Shown: positions 16,268-24,547 of the stretch, piece by piece
How the letters are laid out: each line of letters starts with the position of its first letter
How positions within the stretch are numbered: the stretch's first letter is position 1
NCBI GenBank assembly: GCA_947449695.1
Contig: CANFST010000016.1
Span: forward strand, 1 to 59,095
From: Chitinophagales bacterium
Lineage (GTDB): Bacteria > Bacteroidota > Bacteroidia > Chitinophagales > CAIODY01
Length of the DNA: 59,095 nucleotides
Reading direction: 5' to 3'
Notes under the pieces: generated by a model
What the model was told of the DNA's origin: nothing
The model's database searches: none
The model's input: only the letters and a program-made list of their open reading frames with translations
Made by a program: the position numbers and the translations under genes

Positions 16268-18301
16268 ATGAATTTCCTTTTTCCTGCTTTTTTAATTGCA
16301 TCTGCTGCCATAGCTATACCAATAATTATCCATCTGTTTAATTTTCGGAGATACAAAAAAGTATTTTTCCCAAATATTCAATTTTTAAAAGAAGTAAAGC
16401 AACAAACTACCCATCAAAACAAGTTGAAACACCTACTTGTTATGGCTTGTAGAATATTAGCAATATTATTTGCTGTATTTGCTTTTGCACAACCATTTAT
16501 AAAAAACAACCACCCATTAATAAACAAAGAAAAACAAATAGTCTCCATATATTTAGATAATTCATTCAGCATGAATTCAACTAAAAATGGTGTGCCTTTG
16601 ATTGAAATTACTAAACATAAATCCGATGAAATAATTGATGCATATAATTCAACAACTCAATTTCAAATTATCAGCAATGAAATGACTGGCAGCCAACAAC
16701 ATCTAGTCGGGAAAGAAGAGGCAAAAAAAATTGTTGACGAAATAAAAATAACGCCTGCTTCGCCTTTTTTAAACGAAATTATAGCGAAACAAAAGCAAGC
16801 TATTGCATTTAACGGAAATAAAAATGCACAATGCTATTTGATTTCTGATTTTCAAAAATCACAATTACATGAAGCTGCAATAAAACAGGATACCAATTAT
16901 AATGCTTTAGCTACAGTTTTATCAGCTGATGAGAAAACTAACGTAAGCATAGATTCTTGTTGGTTTGATAGCCCAATACAAACTATAAATCAATCAGTAA
17001 AACTATTTGTAAAAATTTCAAACTACAATCCTCATTCAATAAATAATAATCGACTAACTCTCAGCATCAACAATCAATTGAAGTTCTTAGGAGATGTTAA
17101 TTTGGGTGCTAATGCAACAATAACAGATACTATTCCATTCACTGTTACGAATACTGGTTGGAATAAATGTGTTCTCAATATCAATGATAACCCAATTACG
17201 TTTGATGACAACTATTATTTCTGTTTTGAAGTACTCAATACAATAAATGTAATGAGCATAAATGGCGAAAAAGAAAATCAATTTTTAAAAGCTTTGTATG
17301 CTAATGATGTACAAATTCATTATACCAATCAATCTTTTTCACAAATAGATTTTAATTATTTCAATCACCAACAATGCATTCTTCTTAATGGCTTGCAAAG
17401 CATTAGTAGTGGATTAGGAAGCGAATTGCAAAAGTTTGTTCAGAAAGGTGGAAGTTTAATTATTTTCCCAGATGAAAATATTGATGTATTAAGTTACAAT
17501 ACTTTTTTGAGCTTGGTTCATGCAGGCGCATACAACACATTGTCAAATAAAGAACAATCCGTTAATGCAATCAATCATGAGGCTGATGTTTTTAAAAATG
17601 TATTTTTAAAGGTATCAGATAATATGGAACTACCGAAAGCAAAGAAATATTACCCAATTTCATTTTCTATTTTAAATGCACATGAAGCATTACTAACTAT
17701 GAAAGATGGAAATGATTTGATGAGTAAATTTCAATTCGAAAAAGGAAACGTATACATCTGTGGAGTTCCACTGAACAAAGCTTTTAGTGATTTGCCATTC
17801 AAAGCCATTTTTGTCCCAATGGTACTAAAAATGAGCTTTAGCGGTATTCACTTAGCCGAAATGAGTTATGTAATTGGAAAAAATAATCACATTCAAATCC
17901 CAGCTTTTACTAACAAATCTGAACCAACATATTTGCTCAAAAACAAATTACAAGAATTTATTCCTGAGCAAATCAATATTGAAAATAATCTGTATTTACA
18001 TATTCGTAATGAAGTAAATCAAGCTGGAATATTTGAATTAATCGGTACTTCTGATTCGCTTAAACCTTCAATAGCATTTAATTTCAACAGAAATGAATCA
18101 AATATGAATTTTTATAGCACACCCGAATTAGAAGAAAAACTATTACCACTCAACATTCGTGTATTAGATGCTTCGCATAAAAATCTGACTACCGTTGTTG
18201 GTGAAATTAATCACGGGATTGTACTTTGGAAAATATTTTTAGTGTTGGCTTTATTGTTTTTACTAATCGAAGTGTTATTACTCCGATTTTGGAAAATCTG
18301 A
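16268..18301 (+). CDS. BatA-domain membrane protein (von Willebrand-like, aerotolerance family)
   Basis: The N-terminus LFPAFLIASAAIAIPIIIHLFNFRRYKKVFFPNIQFLKEV followed by KLKHLLVMACRILAILFAVFAFAQPF is the double-transmembrane BatA module. The 677-residue protein continues with a VWA-like segment (IVSIYLDNSFSMNS, a DxS-type start of a metal-binding site) and a large periplasmic beta region. It ends in a C-terminal membrane helix (IFLVLALLFLLIEVLLLRFWKI). Bat proteins were named for aerotolerance in Bacteroides, but the exact role is unsettled. The other bat genes (batB-batE, moxR) are absent here, so this is the stand-alone long form. Confidence 0.85.
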   Translation: MNFLFPAFLIASAAIAIPIIIHLFNFRRYKKVFFPNIQFLKEVKQQTTHQNKLKHLLVMACRILAILFAVFAFAQPFIKNNHPLINKEKQIVSIYLDNSFSMNSTKNGVPLIEITKHKSDEIIDAYNSTTQFQIISNEMTGSQQHLVGKEEAKKIVDEIKITPASPFLNEIIAKQKQAIAFNGNKNAQCYLISDFQKSQLHEAAIKQDTNYNALATVLSADEKTNVSIDSCWFDSPIQTINQSVKLFVKISNYNPHSINNNRLTLSINNQLKFLGDVNLGANATITDTIPFTVTNTGWNKCVLNINDNPITFDDNYYFCFEVLNTINVMSINGEKENQFLKALYANDVQIHYTNQSFSQIDFNYFNHQQCILLNGLQSISSGLGSELQKFVQKGGSLIIFPDENIDVLSYNTFLSLVHAGAYNTLSNKEQSVNAINHEADVFKNVFLKVSDNMELPKAKKYYPISFSILNAHEALLTMKDGNDLMSKFQFEKGNVYICGVPLNKAFSDLPFKAIFVPMVLKMSFSGIHLAEMSYVIGKNNHIQIPAFTNKSEPTYLLKNKLQEFIPEQINIENNLYLHIRNEVNQAGIFELIGTSDSLKPSIAFNFNRNESNMNFYSTPELEEKLLPLNIRVLDASHKNLTTVVGEINHGIVLWKIFLVLALLFLLIEVLLLRFWKI

Positions 18302-18306
18302 TAAAA

Positions 18307-18774
18307 TCAATGATGGTAATTTTGATGATTGACAATAGTAAAAACCCGATATAACTGCTCGGTTAAAATTAACCTTGCCAGTTGGTGTGGCAATACAAAA
18401 TCTGACAATCTGATTTTGTTAAAACCCTTTATCTGCTCTGCATCCCAGCCATATCTACCTCCAATACAAAAGCATAAATTTTTGACACCACTTTGCATTT
18501 GCCTTTGAACAAAATTTGTAAAGCTCATGGTAGTGAATCGTTCACCATTTTCATCTAAGAAAAAAAAGAAAGCATCCTTTGATGGCAATTGTCTTAACAA
18601 AAAAGTTGTTTCTAATTTTTTAATTTCTTCTACCGAAAGTGAATTATTGGTTTTGGGATTGAGCAACACACATTCTAGTTTGCAATAGTGCTGTATTCGA
18701 TTTTCAAATTCAGTAAATGCTTTTTCATAATAAGTAAACGACTCTTTACTAACTGCATAAATAAAAATTTTCAT
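18307..18774 (-). CDS. rlmH: 23S rRNA (pseudouridine1915-N3)-methyltransferase RlmH
   Basis: RlmH is a SPOUT enzyme that methylates pseudouridine 1915 in helix 69 of 23S rRNA. The 155-residue protein has the SAM-binding knot (DAFFFFLDENGERFTTMSFTNFVQ and FCIGGRYGWD) and the diagnostic C-terminus LPHQLARLILTEQLYRVFTIVNHQNYHH. Length matches the family. It is convergent with the BatA-domain gene, with 5 bases between stops. No promoter was identified with confidence. Confidence 0.94.
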   Translation of the reverse strand: MKIFIYAVSKESFTYYEKAFTEFENRIQHYCKLECVLLNPKTNNSLSVEEIKKLETTFLLRQLPSKDAFFFFLDENGERFTTMSFTNFVQRQMQSGVKNLCFCIGGRYGWDAEQIKGFNKIRLSDFVLPHQLARLILTEQLYRVFTIVNHQNYHH

Positions 18775-18795
18775 CGATTACAATAATGATTAAAA

Positions 18796-18838
18796 TAAAA
18801 AAAGCGAAAGCAAATTTCTATTTGAAAAATGCTTTCGC
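18796..18838 (-). terminator. Terminator of the small T9SS protein gene
   Basis: GCGAAAGCA at 18804-18812 pairs with TGCTTTCGC at 18830-18838. Read on the minus strand the stem is followed by a run of seven T residues (A run at 18797-18803). It lies 26 bases past the stop of the 132-residue T9SS protein. Confidence 0.8.
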
Positions 18839-18864
18839 CTTGCAATGTTATTAGTAAAGTTCAA

Positions 18865-19263
18865 TTATTTTACAACTGAAAACTTGCCATTGGCAATGCT
18901 TTTGCCATCCACATTCAAAATGGTATAAACATAAACACCATTATTAAAATCTGAAACATTGATAGCATTAGTTGCTTTGCTTAAATTTTGCGACAATAAT
19001 TTTTTGCCTGACAAATCGTAAACAACAATCGTAACATTAGTTGGCAAATTGCTGAAATTGATATTCACCACATCCATAGTTGGATTAGGAAATACTTTTA
19101 CAACATTTTCATTGTTGTTTAAATCGTTCACACCCAATGTTGATTCCAAGTAAGCGCTTTTTGGATTTGACGATACAGTGTGTGTTTTCCCGGCATTTGC
19201 AGTTAAAAAACCGATTGAAATAACGGCTACACTTAAAATTGAGGAAAGTAATTTTTTGGTCAT
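18865..19263 (-). CDS. Very small T9SS sorting-domain protein
   Basis: The protein is only 132 residues: a signal peptide (MTKKLLSSILSVAVISIGFLTANA), a linker of about 30 residues, and a complete type A T9SS C-terminal domain starting at VVKVFPNPTMDVVNINF and ending NGKFSVVK. Almost nothing remains as passenger once the sorting tail is removed. It could be a decoy, a regulator or reporter of T9SS flux, or a remnant of a longer protein. It has its own strong terminator and starts only 28 bases from the divergent Wzz-like gene. Confidence 0.82.
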   Translation of the reverse strand: MTKKLLSSILSVAVISIGFLTANAGKTHTVSSNPKSAYLESTLGVNDLNNNENVVKVFPNPTMDVVNINFSNLPTNVTIVVYDLSGKKLLSQNLSKATNAINVSDFNNGVYVYTILNVDGKSIANGKFSVVK

Positions 19264-19291
19264 AATTATTTATTTTATAGTCTCAAAAATA

Positions 19292-20269
19292 ATGACTTTA
19301 TTTGAAACGAAAAACAGAATTATACAAATTTACAAACATTTAATAGTGAACAAAGAAGTTGAGGAATATATATTAGTGCTGCGAAAAAACTTCAAATGGC
19401 TGATGGCATTATCATTAGTGTCTATTATTTCATATTTTTCAATCTATTATACTAATTATCATTACTACCGCTCAGAGTGTACAATTCTTGTCAACCAAGA
19501 CGTAATGAATATTGGTGCAACCAATTATAGTTTTTTAAACGACGACCAATTGCCTACTTCAACTGCTGAAAACAGGCTAATGTTTATTTTCAACTCCAAT
19601 GCGCTTCGTGATTCATTGTTGTACAGATTAGATTTAATTAATCATTACAACATTCGTAAAACCACTGCTTTTAGATATGAAAAAACAGTAAAAAAATTAT
19701 CAAAGCTTGTAAAGCTGCAACGTATAGATAATAACATTTATAAAATTTTTGTAAATGATAAAGAAAGACCAATGGCTGCCACGATTGCCAATGAAATTCC
19801 ACGATTAATTAATACGGTGGCGAAAGAATTAATGCTGAAAAATTTAAGAGCAAAGGTTTTAAAATATCAAACTTTGATTGACACATTGGATAAACAAAAT
19901 CATCAAATACAAAAAATACAATTTGATTTGGTGCAAAAAGTTACAACACAGGATTTACACTCATTAGAAATTCAAAAATATGTTAGCAATGCAATCAATT
20001 CGTTAAAGAGTTTGAACGAAGGCAATATCCATCAAATCGAAGCATATAAATTTATTTTGATGAATGAAAAACAAATGGATTTAAATGCTGTAACTGTACT
20101 AACCAAAGCCTATCCAGATGTAAATTTAGGTTATGACTTTATCAATGCTTTTATAGTGTGCGTGTATTTCATTATTGGCATTTTTACATTTTTCATGGTA
20201 GGTTTTGTCTTTTACCATACCAACAAAATATATATTCATTTATTGCTGTTTGGAAAAAATAAACCCTAA
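19292..20269 (+). CDS. Wzz-like chain-length determinant/polysaccharide co-polymerase
   Basis: The 325-residue protein has two membrane segments, near residues 35-52 (WLMALSLVSIISYFSIYY) and 283-308, flanking a periplasmic region with predicted coiled coil (residues about 180-260). This is the topology of Wzz/co-polymerase proteins that set glycan chain length. Sequence motifs are weak, so the call rests on topology and on the O-antigen-ligase-like gene that begins directly after its stop. ATG 19292 is preferred; the frame is open upstream but overlaps the divergent T9SS gene. No tyrosine kinase domain is fused. Confidence 0.65.
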   Translation: MTLFETKNRIIQIYKHLIVNKEVEEYILVLRKNFKWLMALSLVSIISYFSIYYTNYHYYRSECTILVNQDVMNIGATNYSFLNDDQLPTSTAENRLMFIFNSNALRDSLLYRLDLINHYNIRKTTAFRYEKTVKKLSKLVKLQRIDNNIYKIFVNDKERPMAATIANEIPRLINTVAKELMLKNLRAKVLKYQTLIDTLDKQNHQIQKIQFDLVQKVTTQDLHSLEIQKYVSNAINSLKSLNEGNIHQIEAYKFILMNEKQMDLNAVTVLTKAYPDVNLGYDFINAFIVCVYFIIGIFTFFMVGFVFYHTNKIYIHLLLFGKNKP

Positions 20270-22099
20270 TTGTTCTTGAAAAATTTTAGCTCAATAGTGT
20301 TGATTGCAATTTTCGTTTTGCTTCCAAATCTATTTTGCAATCAACTTATAGAACCAGAAAACAGCTTAAAATTACTAGTATTATCAAGCATTTTAGCTGT
20401 TTATTTGCTATTTACCATTTTTAAAAAAAACTCATTACAAGTAATAAGAATTCCGTTCGGATTTACTTTTCTACTTTGCTTCATCCTATTAAAGTTTACT
20501 GGCATTTTTTTTTCGTACAACAAATCTGAAGCAATTTTTGATTCATTACTTTGGTTAGTTTCTACATTAGTTAGCATTCTAGTTTTAAATGATTTCATTA
20601 ATAAAGAAATCACAATTCAAAAAATTTCCATGCTAGCAGCTTGTGCCAGCATTTGCTTTACTGGCTGGGGTATTTATTCGGCAATGTCTCAAATTAATCT
20701 TTTAATAAAAAATCATCGGCCGATTCATGTTGATTATCTAATTTGTTCCTCATTAGGAAACAAAAATTTTTATACCCAAGTTTGTTTTTTGCTACTTCCT
20801 TTTTTAGTGATTGGAATTAAAAAACTTGATTTGATTTCAAAAATATTTGTAGCATTTGCAATTGTATTAAATGTGGCATCAATAATTGTTTTGAAAAGCT
20901 TTGCAGTTTATATAGCTAGTGCAATTACAATTTTAATAGTTCTCTATTATTTGATGAGAAACAAGAAACCATTATTATTTTTTTCAACCATTATAATATC
21001 AGTGCTGTGTTTTATTTTTTTTAGTTTAAATCTCAAAACACAATTTTTATCTAATCGAATTGCTGAGTTCTCAAATGCAAAATCAGTCCCTGATAATATC
21101 AATAGCAGTGCCGAAAGAGTAATGTTGTGGCAAACTTCATGGAAAATAATCAAAGAAAATCCATTTGGAATTGGAACTTGTAATTGGGCAATTTATTTCT
21201 TAAAATTTTCACCAGATTGCTCACTAATAAACAATTATGGTGAGATGAAATACAAACGGCCACACAACGATTTTTTATTGATATTCTCAGAAAATGGTTG
21301 GCTTGGTTTATTTGTTTTTCTAATATTTTTTGCAATATTATTTTACCAATGTCTATGTATTCCAAAACGCGATTTAATTAAATATTCTTTATTAACAAGC
21401 CTTACTGGATTTTTCATTTTTTGCTTATTTGATTTTCCAATGCAGCGATACTATGGTTTGCAATTACTTTTTATTGCAATTGCGCTTATTTCATTTTTCT
21501 CAATTCGGCAAAAACATATTTTTTCGAAATGCATTTCAATTCCTAAAAAGTCTTTTTTAATTGTGGCAATATTGATTGCAATCTCATCAACATGCATAAG
21601 TGCTATGCGCCTACAAGGTGAATTTATGCTGTACAAAACCATTGAAAACCGATTGCAGGGAGATTGGTGGCAGATGAACGAAAGCGGTAAAGCCTCATCG
21701 GGTGTATATTACACACATGACCCAGTTGGGCAACCAATAAATTGGTATCGGGGTATTGCTTTACTAAATCAAAATAAAACATACGAAGCTAAATGCTATT
21801 TTTACAAATCATTAGAACAAAACCCGTTTCATTTTGAAAGCTGGAATGACTTAGGTTCATGCTATGAAAGACTTGGCAACAATGATTCTGCAATTATTTG
21901 TTTTAGGCGAAATTTGAAATTTGCGCCGCACCATCCCAATTCGTCATTTAATATGGCGGTTATGATGTTTGATAAAATTCAGTATGATTCAGCTCAATTT
22001 TTTTTAAGGAATTATCCATATAAAAACTTTCCTGAATATTTAGCATTCACTAAACAATTGAATGATTCTTTACATCACAGCAACATTTCAAAAAAATAG
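20270..22099 (+). CDS. O-antigen ligase-like membrane protein with C-terminal TPR repeats
   Basis: The 609-residue protein has about twelve membrane segments and a Wzy_C/WaaL-type loop near residues 275-345 (SSAERVMLWQTSWKIIKENPFGIGTCNWAI, then KRPHNDFLLIFSENGWLGL), the pattern of O-antigen ligases and related polymerases. After the last helix (about residue 430) come tetratricopeptide units (WNDLGSCYERLGNNDSAIICFRRNLK). It starts at TTG 20270, immediately after the previous stop, or at TTG 20276; no ATG occurs in the first 120 codons. It probably joins glycan chains to a lipid or protein acceptor at the periplasmic face, with the Wzz-like protein as partner. Confidence 0.8.
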   Translation: MFLKNFSSIVLIAIFVLLPNLFCNQLIEPENSLKLLVLSSILAVYLLFTIFKKNSLQVIRIPFGFTFLLCFILLKFTGIFFSYNKSEAIFDSLLWLVSTLVSILVLNDFINKEITIQKISMLAACASICFTGWGIYSAMSQINLLIKNHRPIHVDYLICSSLGNKNFYTQVCFLLLPFLVIGIKKLDLISKIFVAFAIVLNVASIIVLKSFAVYIASAITILIVLYYLMRNKKPLLFFSTIIISVLCFIFFSLNLKTQFLSNRIAEFSNAKSVPDNINSSAERVMLWQTSWKIIKENPFGIGTCNWAIYFLKFSPDCSLINNYGEMKYKRPHNDFLLIFSENGWLGLFVFLIFFAILFYQCLCIPKRDLIKYSLLTSLTGFFIFCLFDFPMQRYYGLQLLFIAIALISFFSIRQKHIFSKCISIPKKSFLIVAILIAISSTCISAMRLQGEFMLYKTIENRLQGDWWQMNESGKASSGVYYTHDPVGQPINWYRGIALLNQNKTYEAKCYFYKSLEQNPFHFESWNDLGSCYERLGNNDSAIICFRRNLKFAPHHPNSSFNMAVMMFDKIQYDSAQFFLRNYPYKNFPEYLAFTKQLNDSLHHSNISKK

Positions 22100-22110
22100 T
22101 TTTCATCTTT

Positions 22111-22722
22111 GTGAAAAATAAAATTTTGAAATACCCAATAGTTGAACATTTTTATACTTTGCAGGGCGAAGGATTTTATGCAGGTAATGCGGCTTACTTT
22201 GTAAGACTTGGCGGCTGCGATGTAGGCTGTGTTTGGTGTGATACCAAAGAAAGCTGGGATGCAAAAAATCATCTGCAATTTGAAAGTGTTGAGATAAAAA
22301 ACTGGATAAAAAATACTACTTCAAACATTGTTGTAATTACTGGCGGCGAACCTTTGATGCACAATTTAGAAGATTTATCGTCAGTATTTAAAAATGAAAA
22401 TCTACAAATTAATTTAGAAACAAGTGGTAGTCATCCATTCAGTGGAAATTTTGATTGGGTATGCCTTTCGCCAAAAAAATTCAAACCAGTTTTGGCTAAT
22501 AATTATAGGTTTGCCAATGAGTTGAAAATCATCATTTACAATAAATCTGATTTTGAATTTGCCATCAGCGAAGCAAAAAAAGTGAATGAAAAATGTTTGC
22601 TTTACTTACAACCTGAATGGAGTAAAGAACAAGAAATGCTGCCACTCATCATCGAATTTATCAAGCAAAACCCACATTGGAAATTATCGTTGCAAACGCA
22701 TAAGCACCTGAATATTCCTTAA
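22111..22722 (+). CDS. queE: 7-carboxy-7-deazaguanine synthase QueE
   Basis: QueE is a radical-SAM enzyme that converts carboxytetrahydropterin to 7-carboxy-7-deazaguanine on the way to queuosine. The 203-residue protein has YTLQGEGFYAGNAAYFVRLGGCDVGCVWCDT, giving the CxxxCxxC iron-sulfur motif, followed by VVITGGEPLMH and LETSGSHPF. Translation starts at GTG 22111, since no ATG is available upstream of the conserved core. The other queuosine genes (queC, queD, queF) are not in the window. The gap to the preceding gene is 11 bases. Confidence 0.93.
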   Translation: MKNKILKYPIVEHFYTLQGEGFYAGNAAYFVRLGGCDVGCVWCDTKESWDAKNHLQFESVEIKNWIKNTTSNIVVITGGEPLMHNLEDLSSVFKNENLQINLETSGSHPFSGNFDWVCLSPKKFKPVLANNYRFANELKIIIYNKSDFEFAISEAKKVNEKCLLYLQPEWSKEQEMLPLIIEFIKQNPHWKLSLQTHKHLNIP

Positions 22723-22728
22723 CAGAAA

Positions 22729-23217
22729 TTAATCCATGTGCTTTAGTTGTATTGAATACAAAATAATAAAAACAACGGGAATAATTAGCAAGAAAGCAGA
22801 AGTAATAATTCCAAATGTTCCTTTACCAAACCCTATAAAAAACAAACTGTACATCATCGGAATTAATTCACCAATGGTGTAAATAAAAAATCCGTTTTTT
22901 TTCAATTTCCACATCAATAAAACGCCAACTAAACATAAAATTCCAGCAACTAAATTGACAATTAATGAAGGAATTTTATTTTGTTGTTCTTTTAATAAAG
23001 CTGTTTGTGCATCGTGCATTATATCAATCAAAAGGCCATTGCCTGAATCTTCAATTTTATTGATTTTTGATTCCATTTCAATCACTTTTTTATCGATTGT
23101 CATGTAATTGTTTATTCCACTTACAAAATTGAACAAGCCAATGCCAATAAAAGATAAAATGCATAGTATCTTTAAATTTTCAGGCAGCAATTTTTTGGAA
23201 TTAATTATTTCGTCCAT
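22729..23217 (-). CDS. Hypothetical membrane protein in the exporter operon
   Basis: I do not recognise this 162-residue protein. Hydrophobic segments lie at about residues 16-36, 84-102, 107-127 and 133-155, with a charged central stretch (KKVIEMESKINKIEDSGNG) that is probably extracytoplasmic. It is the third gene after the C39 exporter and HlyD-like adaptor, 12 bases downstream of the latter, so it is probably co-transcribed. An immunity or accessory role is possible from context but is not shown by sequence. Confidence 0.6.
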   Translation of the reverse strand: MDEIINSKKLLPENLKILCILSFIGIGLFNFVSGINNYMTIDKKVIEMESKINKIEDSGNGLLIDIMHDAQTALLKEQQNKIPSLIVNLVAGILCLVGVLLMWKLKKNGFFIYTIGELIPMMYSLFFIGFGKGTFGIITSAFLLIIPVVFIILYSIQLKHMD

Positions 23218-23229
23218 TATGATTTTGTT

Positions 23230-24531
23230 TTATTGGTTATTTTTTAAACTTCGGAAAGGTTCGAAAAATTTCTGTAACAAATTTACATCTTTTGTAATAA
23301 TATCAGCATAGCCTTGTAACTCAACGCCACGGGGCAACTCACGATTGTAGGTGGTTTTATTACCATTCGGCAATTCAACATCAACAATAAATTTTCCATC
23401 AACAGGCATAGCCGAAATATTACTGACATTGCCTTTAATAATTCCAAATTCCTGAAAAGGAAAATTATCTAATCTGATTTTTACTTCAGCTCCCATTTTT
23501 ATTTTTCCGCTATTCATAATTGGTATAACAGCTTTGCCAATGAGTTTATCGCCATCCGGTACAACCGTCATTACTAATTCACCTTCTTTTACAAATTGAT
23601 TTTCAGCCCAAAATTTTGTCATCGCTATTTTGCCACTCACTGGTGCTTTTATAATATATTTCTGTTGCCACTTATTTAAATCGCCGGTCAATTGTTCAAA
23701 AGAAGTACGAACATTGGTTATGCAATCATTCAATTTGTCTTTGTAATTTTTTTCGTTTTCCACTAAATTTTTCTCGTACTCTTTCGATTTCAGAATATTT
23801 TGAGTGAGTTGCGATTCAGCATTTTTCTTTGTCATCAGCTGATCATAATATTTTTTTTGTGTTTCTTCCAAATCTTTGTTGGATATGATTTTTTCGTCTT
23901 TTAGTTGTTGTGTTTTATCTAAATTACTTTTTTCCAATGCAGTTTTTTTATCTAAGATTTTACTTTGGTCAGCCAACTGAGCATTTAGTTCTTCATATTC
24001 TTTCAATTGTTTTTTTAAGGTAATTGCAATTTTGTTGTATGATTTATCTACAATCACTACTTGGTATTTTAATAACGCATCAAAAAACTGATTGAATGAA
24101 GTTTGCAATTCGCCCACTTGCAACATTCTGTTTATTTGCGGAATAAAATTATTTTCAATTTTCTTTTTGGTATGAGGTTCAATAGCCAGCAAACTATCAA
24201 TCTGCACCGCTTCAATTTCTTTTTTCAATTCCATCATATCGGCAAAAGATGCACTGTTTTCAAGCAATGCCAAATTGGTTCCGGATTTTACTGTATCATT
24301 ATTTTTAATAAATAATCGGATTATTTTACCCGAAGTGAGTGCATACAATTTTGCAGGTGGTGTGGGTGATGTAATAATAATTTCACCGGTTACTGTGTCG
24401 GGGTAACGAATTAACCAGGCCATTAATAAAAATAATGCCACTGTGATGGCAACAATGATGATGCCCCAACGGGTAAGCCAGCTGGGTGGCTTACTGATGA
24501 TATCTTTACTATCGCTGGCGTAATTTACCAT
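23230..24531 (-). CDS. HlyD-family periplasmic adaptor of the C39 exporter
   Basis: The 433-residue protein has one N-terminal membrane anchor (WGIIIVAITVALFLLMAWLIRYPD) and the split biotinyl-lipoyl halves of membrane fusion proteins (TGEIIITSPTPPAKLYALTSGKI and IIKAPVSGKIAMTKFWAENQFVKEGE). A long alpha-helical hairpin rich in Lys, Glu and Gln spans about residues 100-290, followed by the beta-barrel (IGKAVIPIMNSGKIKMGAEVKIRLDNFP). It would link the inner-membrane ABC exporter to an outer-membrane channel of the TolC type. It lies 16 bases after that exporter. No TolC gene is adjacent. Confidence 0.88.
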   Translation of the reverse strand: MVNYASDSKDIISKPPSWLTRWGIIIVAITVALFLLMAWLIRYPDTVTGEIIITSPTPPAKLYALTSGKIIRLFIKNNDTVKSGTNLALLENSASFADMMELKKEIEAVQIDSLLAIEPHTKKKIENNFIPQINRMLQVGELQTSFNQFFDALLKYQVVIVDKSYNKIAITLKKQLKEYEELNAQLADQSKILDKKTALEKSNLDKTQQLKDEKIISNKDLEETQKKYYDQLMTKKNAESQLTQNILKSKEYEKNLVENEKNYKDKLNDCITNVRTSFEQLTGDLNKWQQKYIIKAPVSGKIAMTKFWAENQFVKEGELVMTVVPDGDKLIGKAVIPIMNSGKIKMGAEVKIRLDNFPFQEFGIIKGNVSNISAMPVDGKFIVDVELPNGNKTTYNRELPRGVELQGYADIITKDVNLLQKFFEPFRSLKNNQ

Positions 24532-24547
24532 AATTCATTTTTCAAAA

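Noticed and set aside
16090-16341. Open frame of 83 codons between the hypothetical secreted protein and the BatA-domain gene
   Set aside because: It runs through a strong terminator hairpin and overlaps the true start of the BatA-domain gene in another frame.
20270-20275. Missing ATG of the O-antigen-ligase-like gene taken as another frame break
   Set aside because: A TTG start directly after the previous stop is sufficient; rsmA and queE in the same window also use non-ATG starts.
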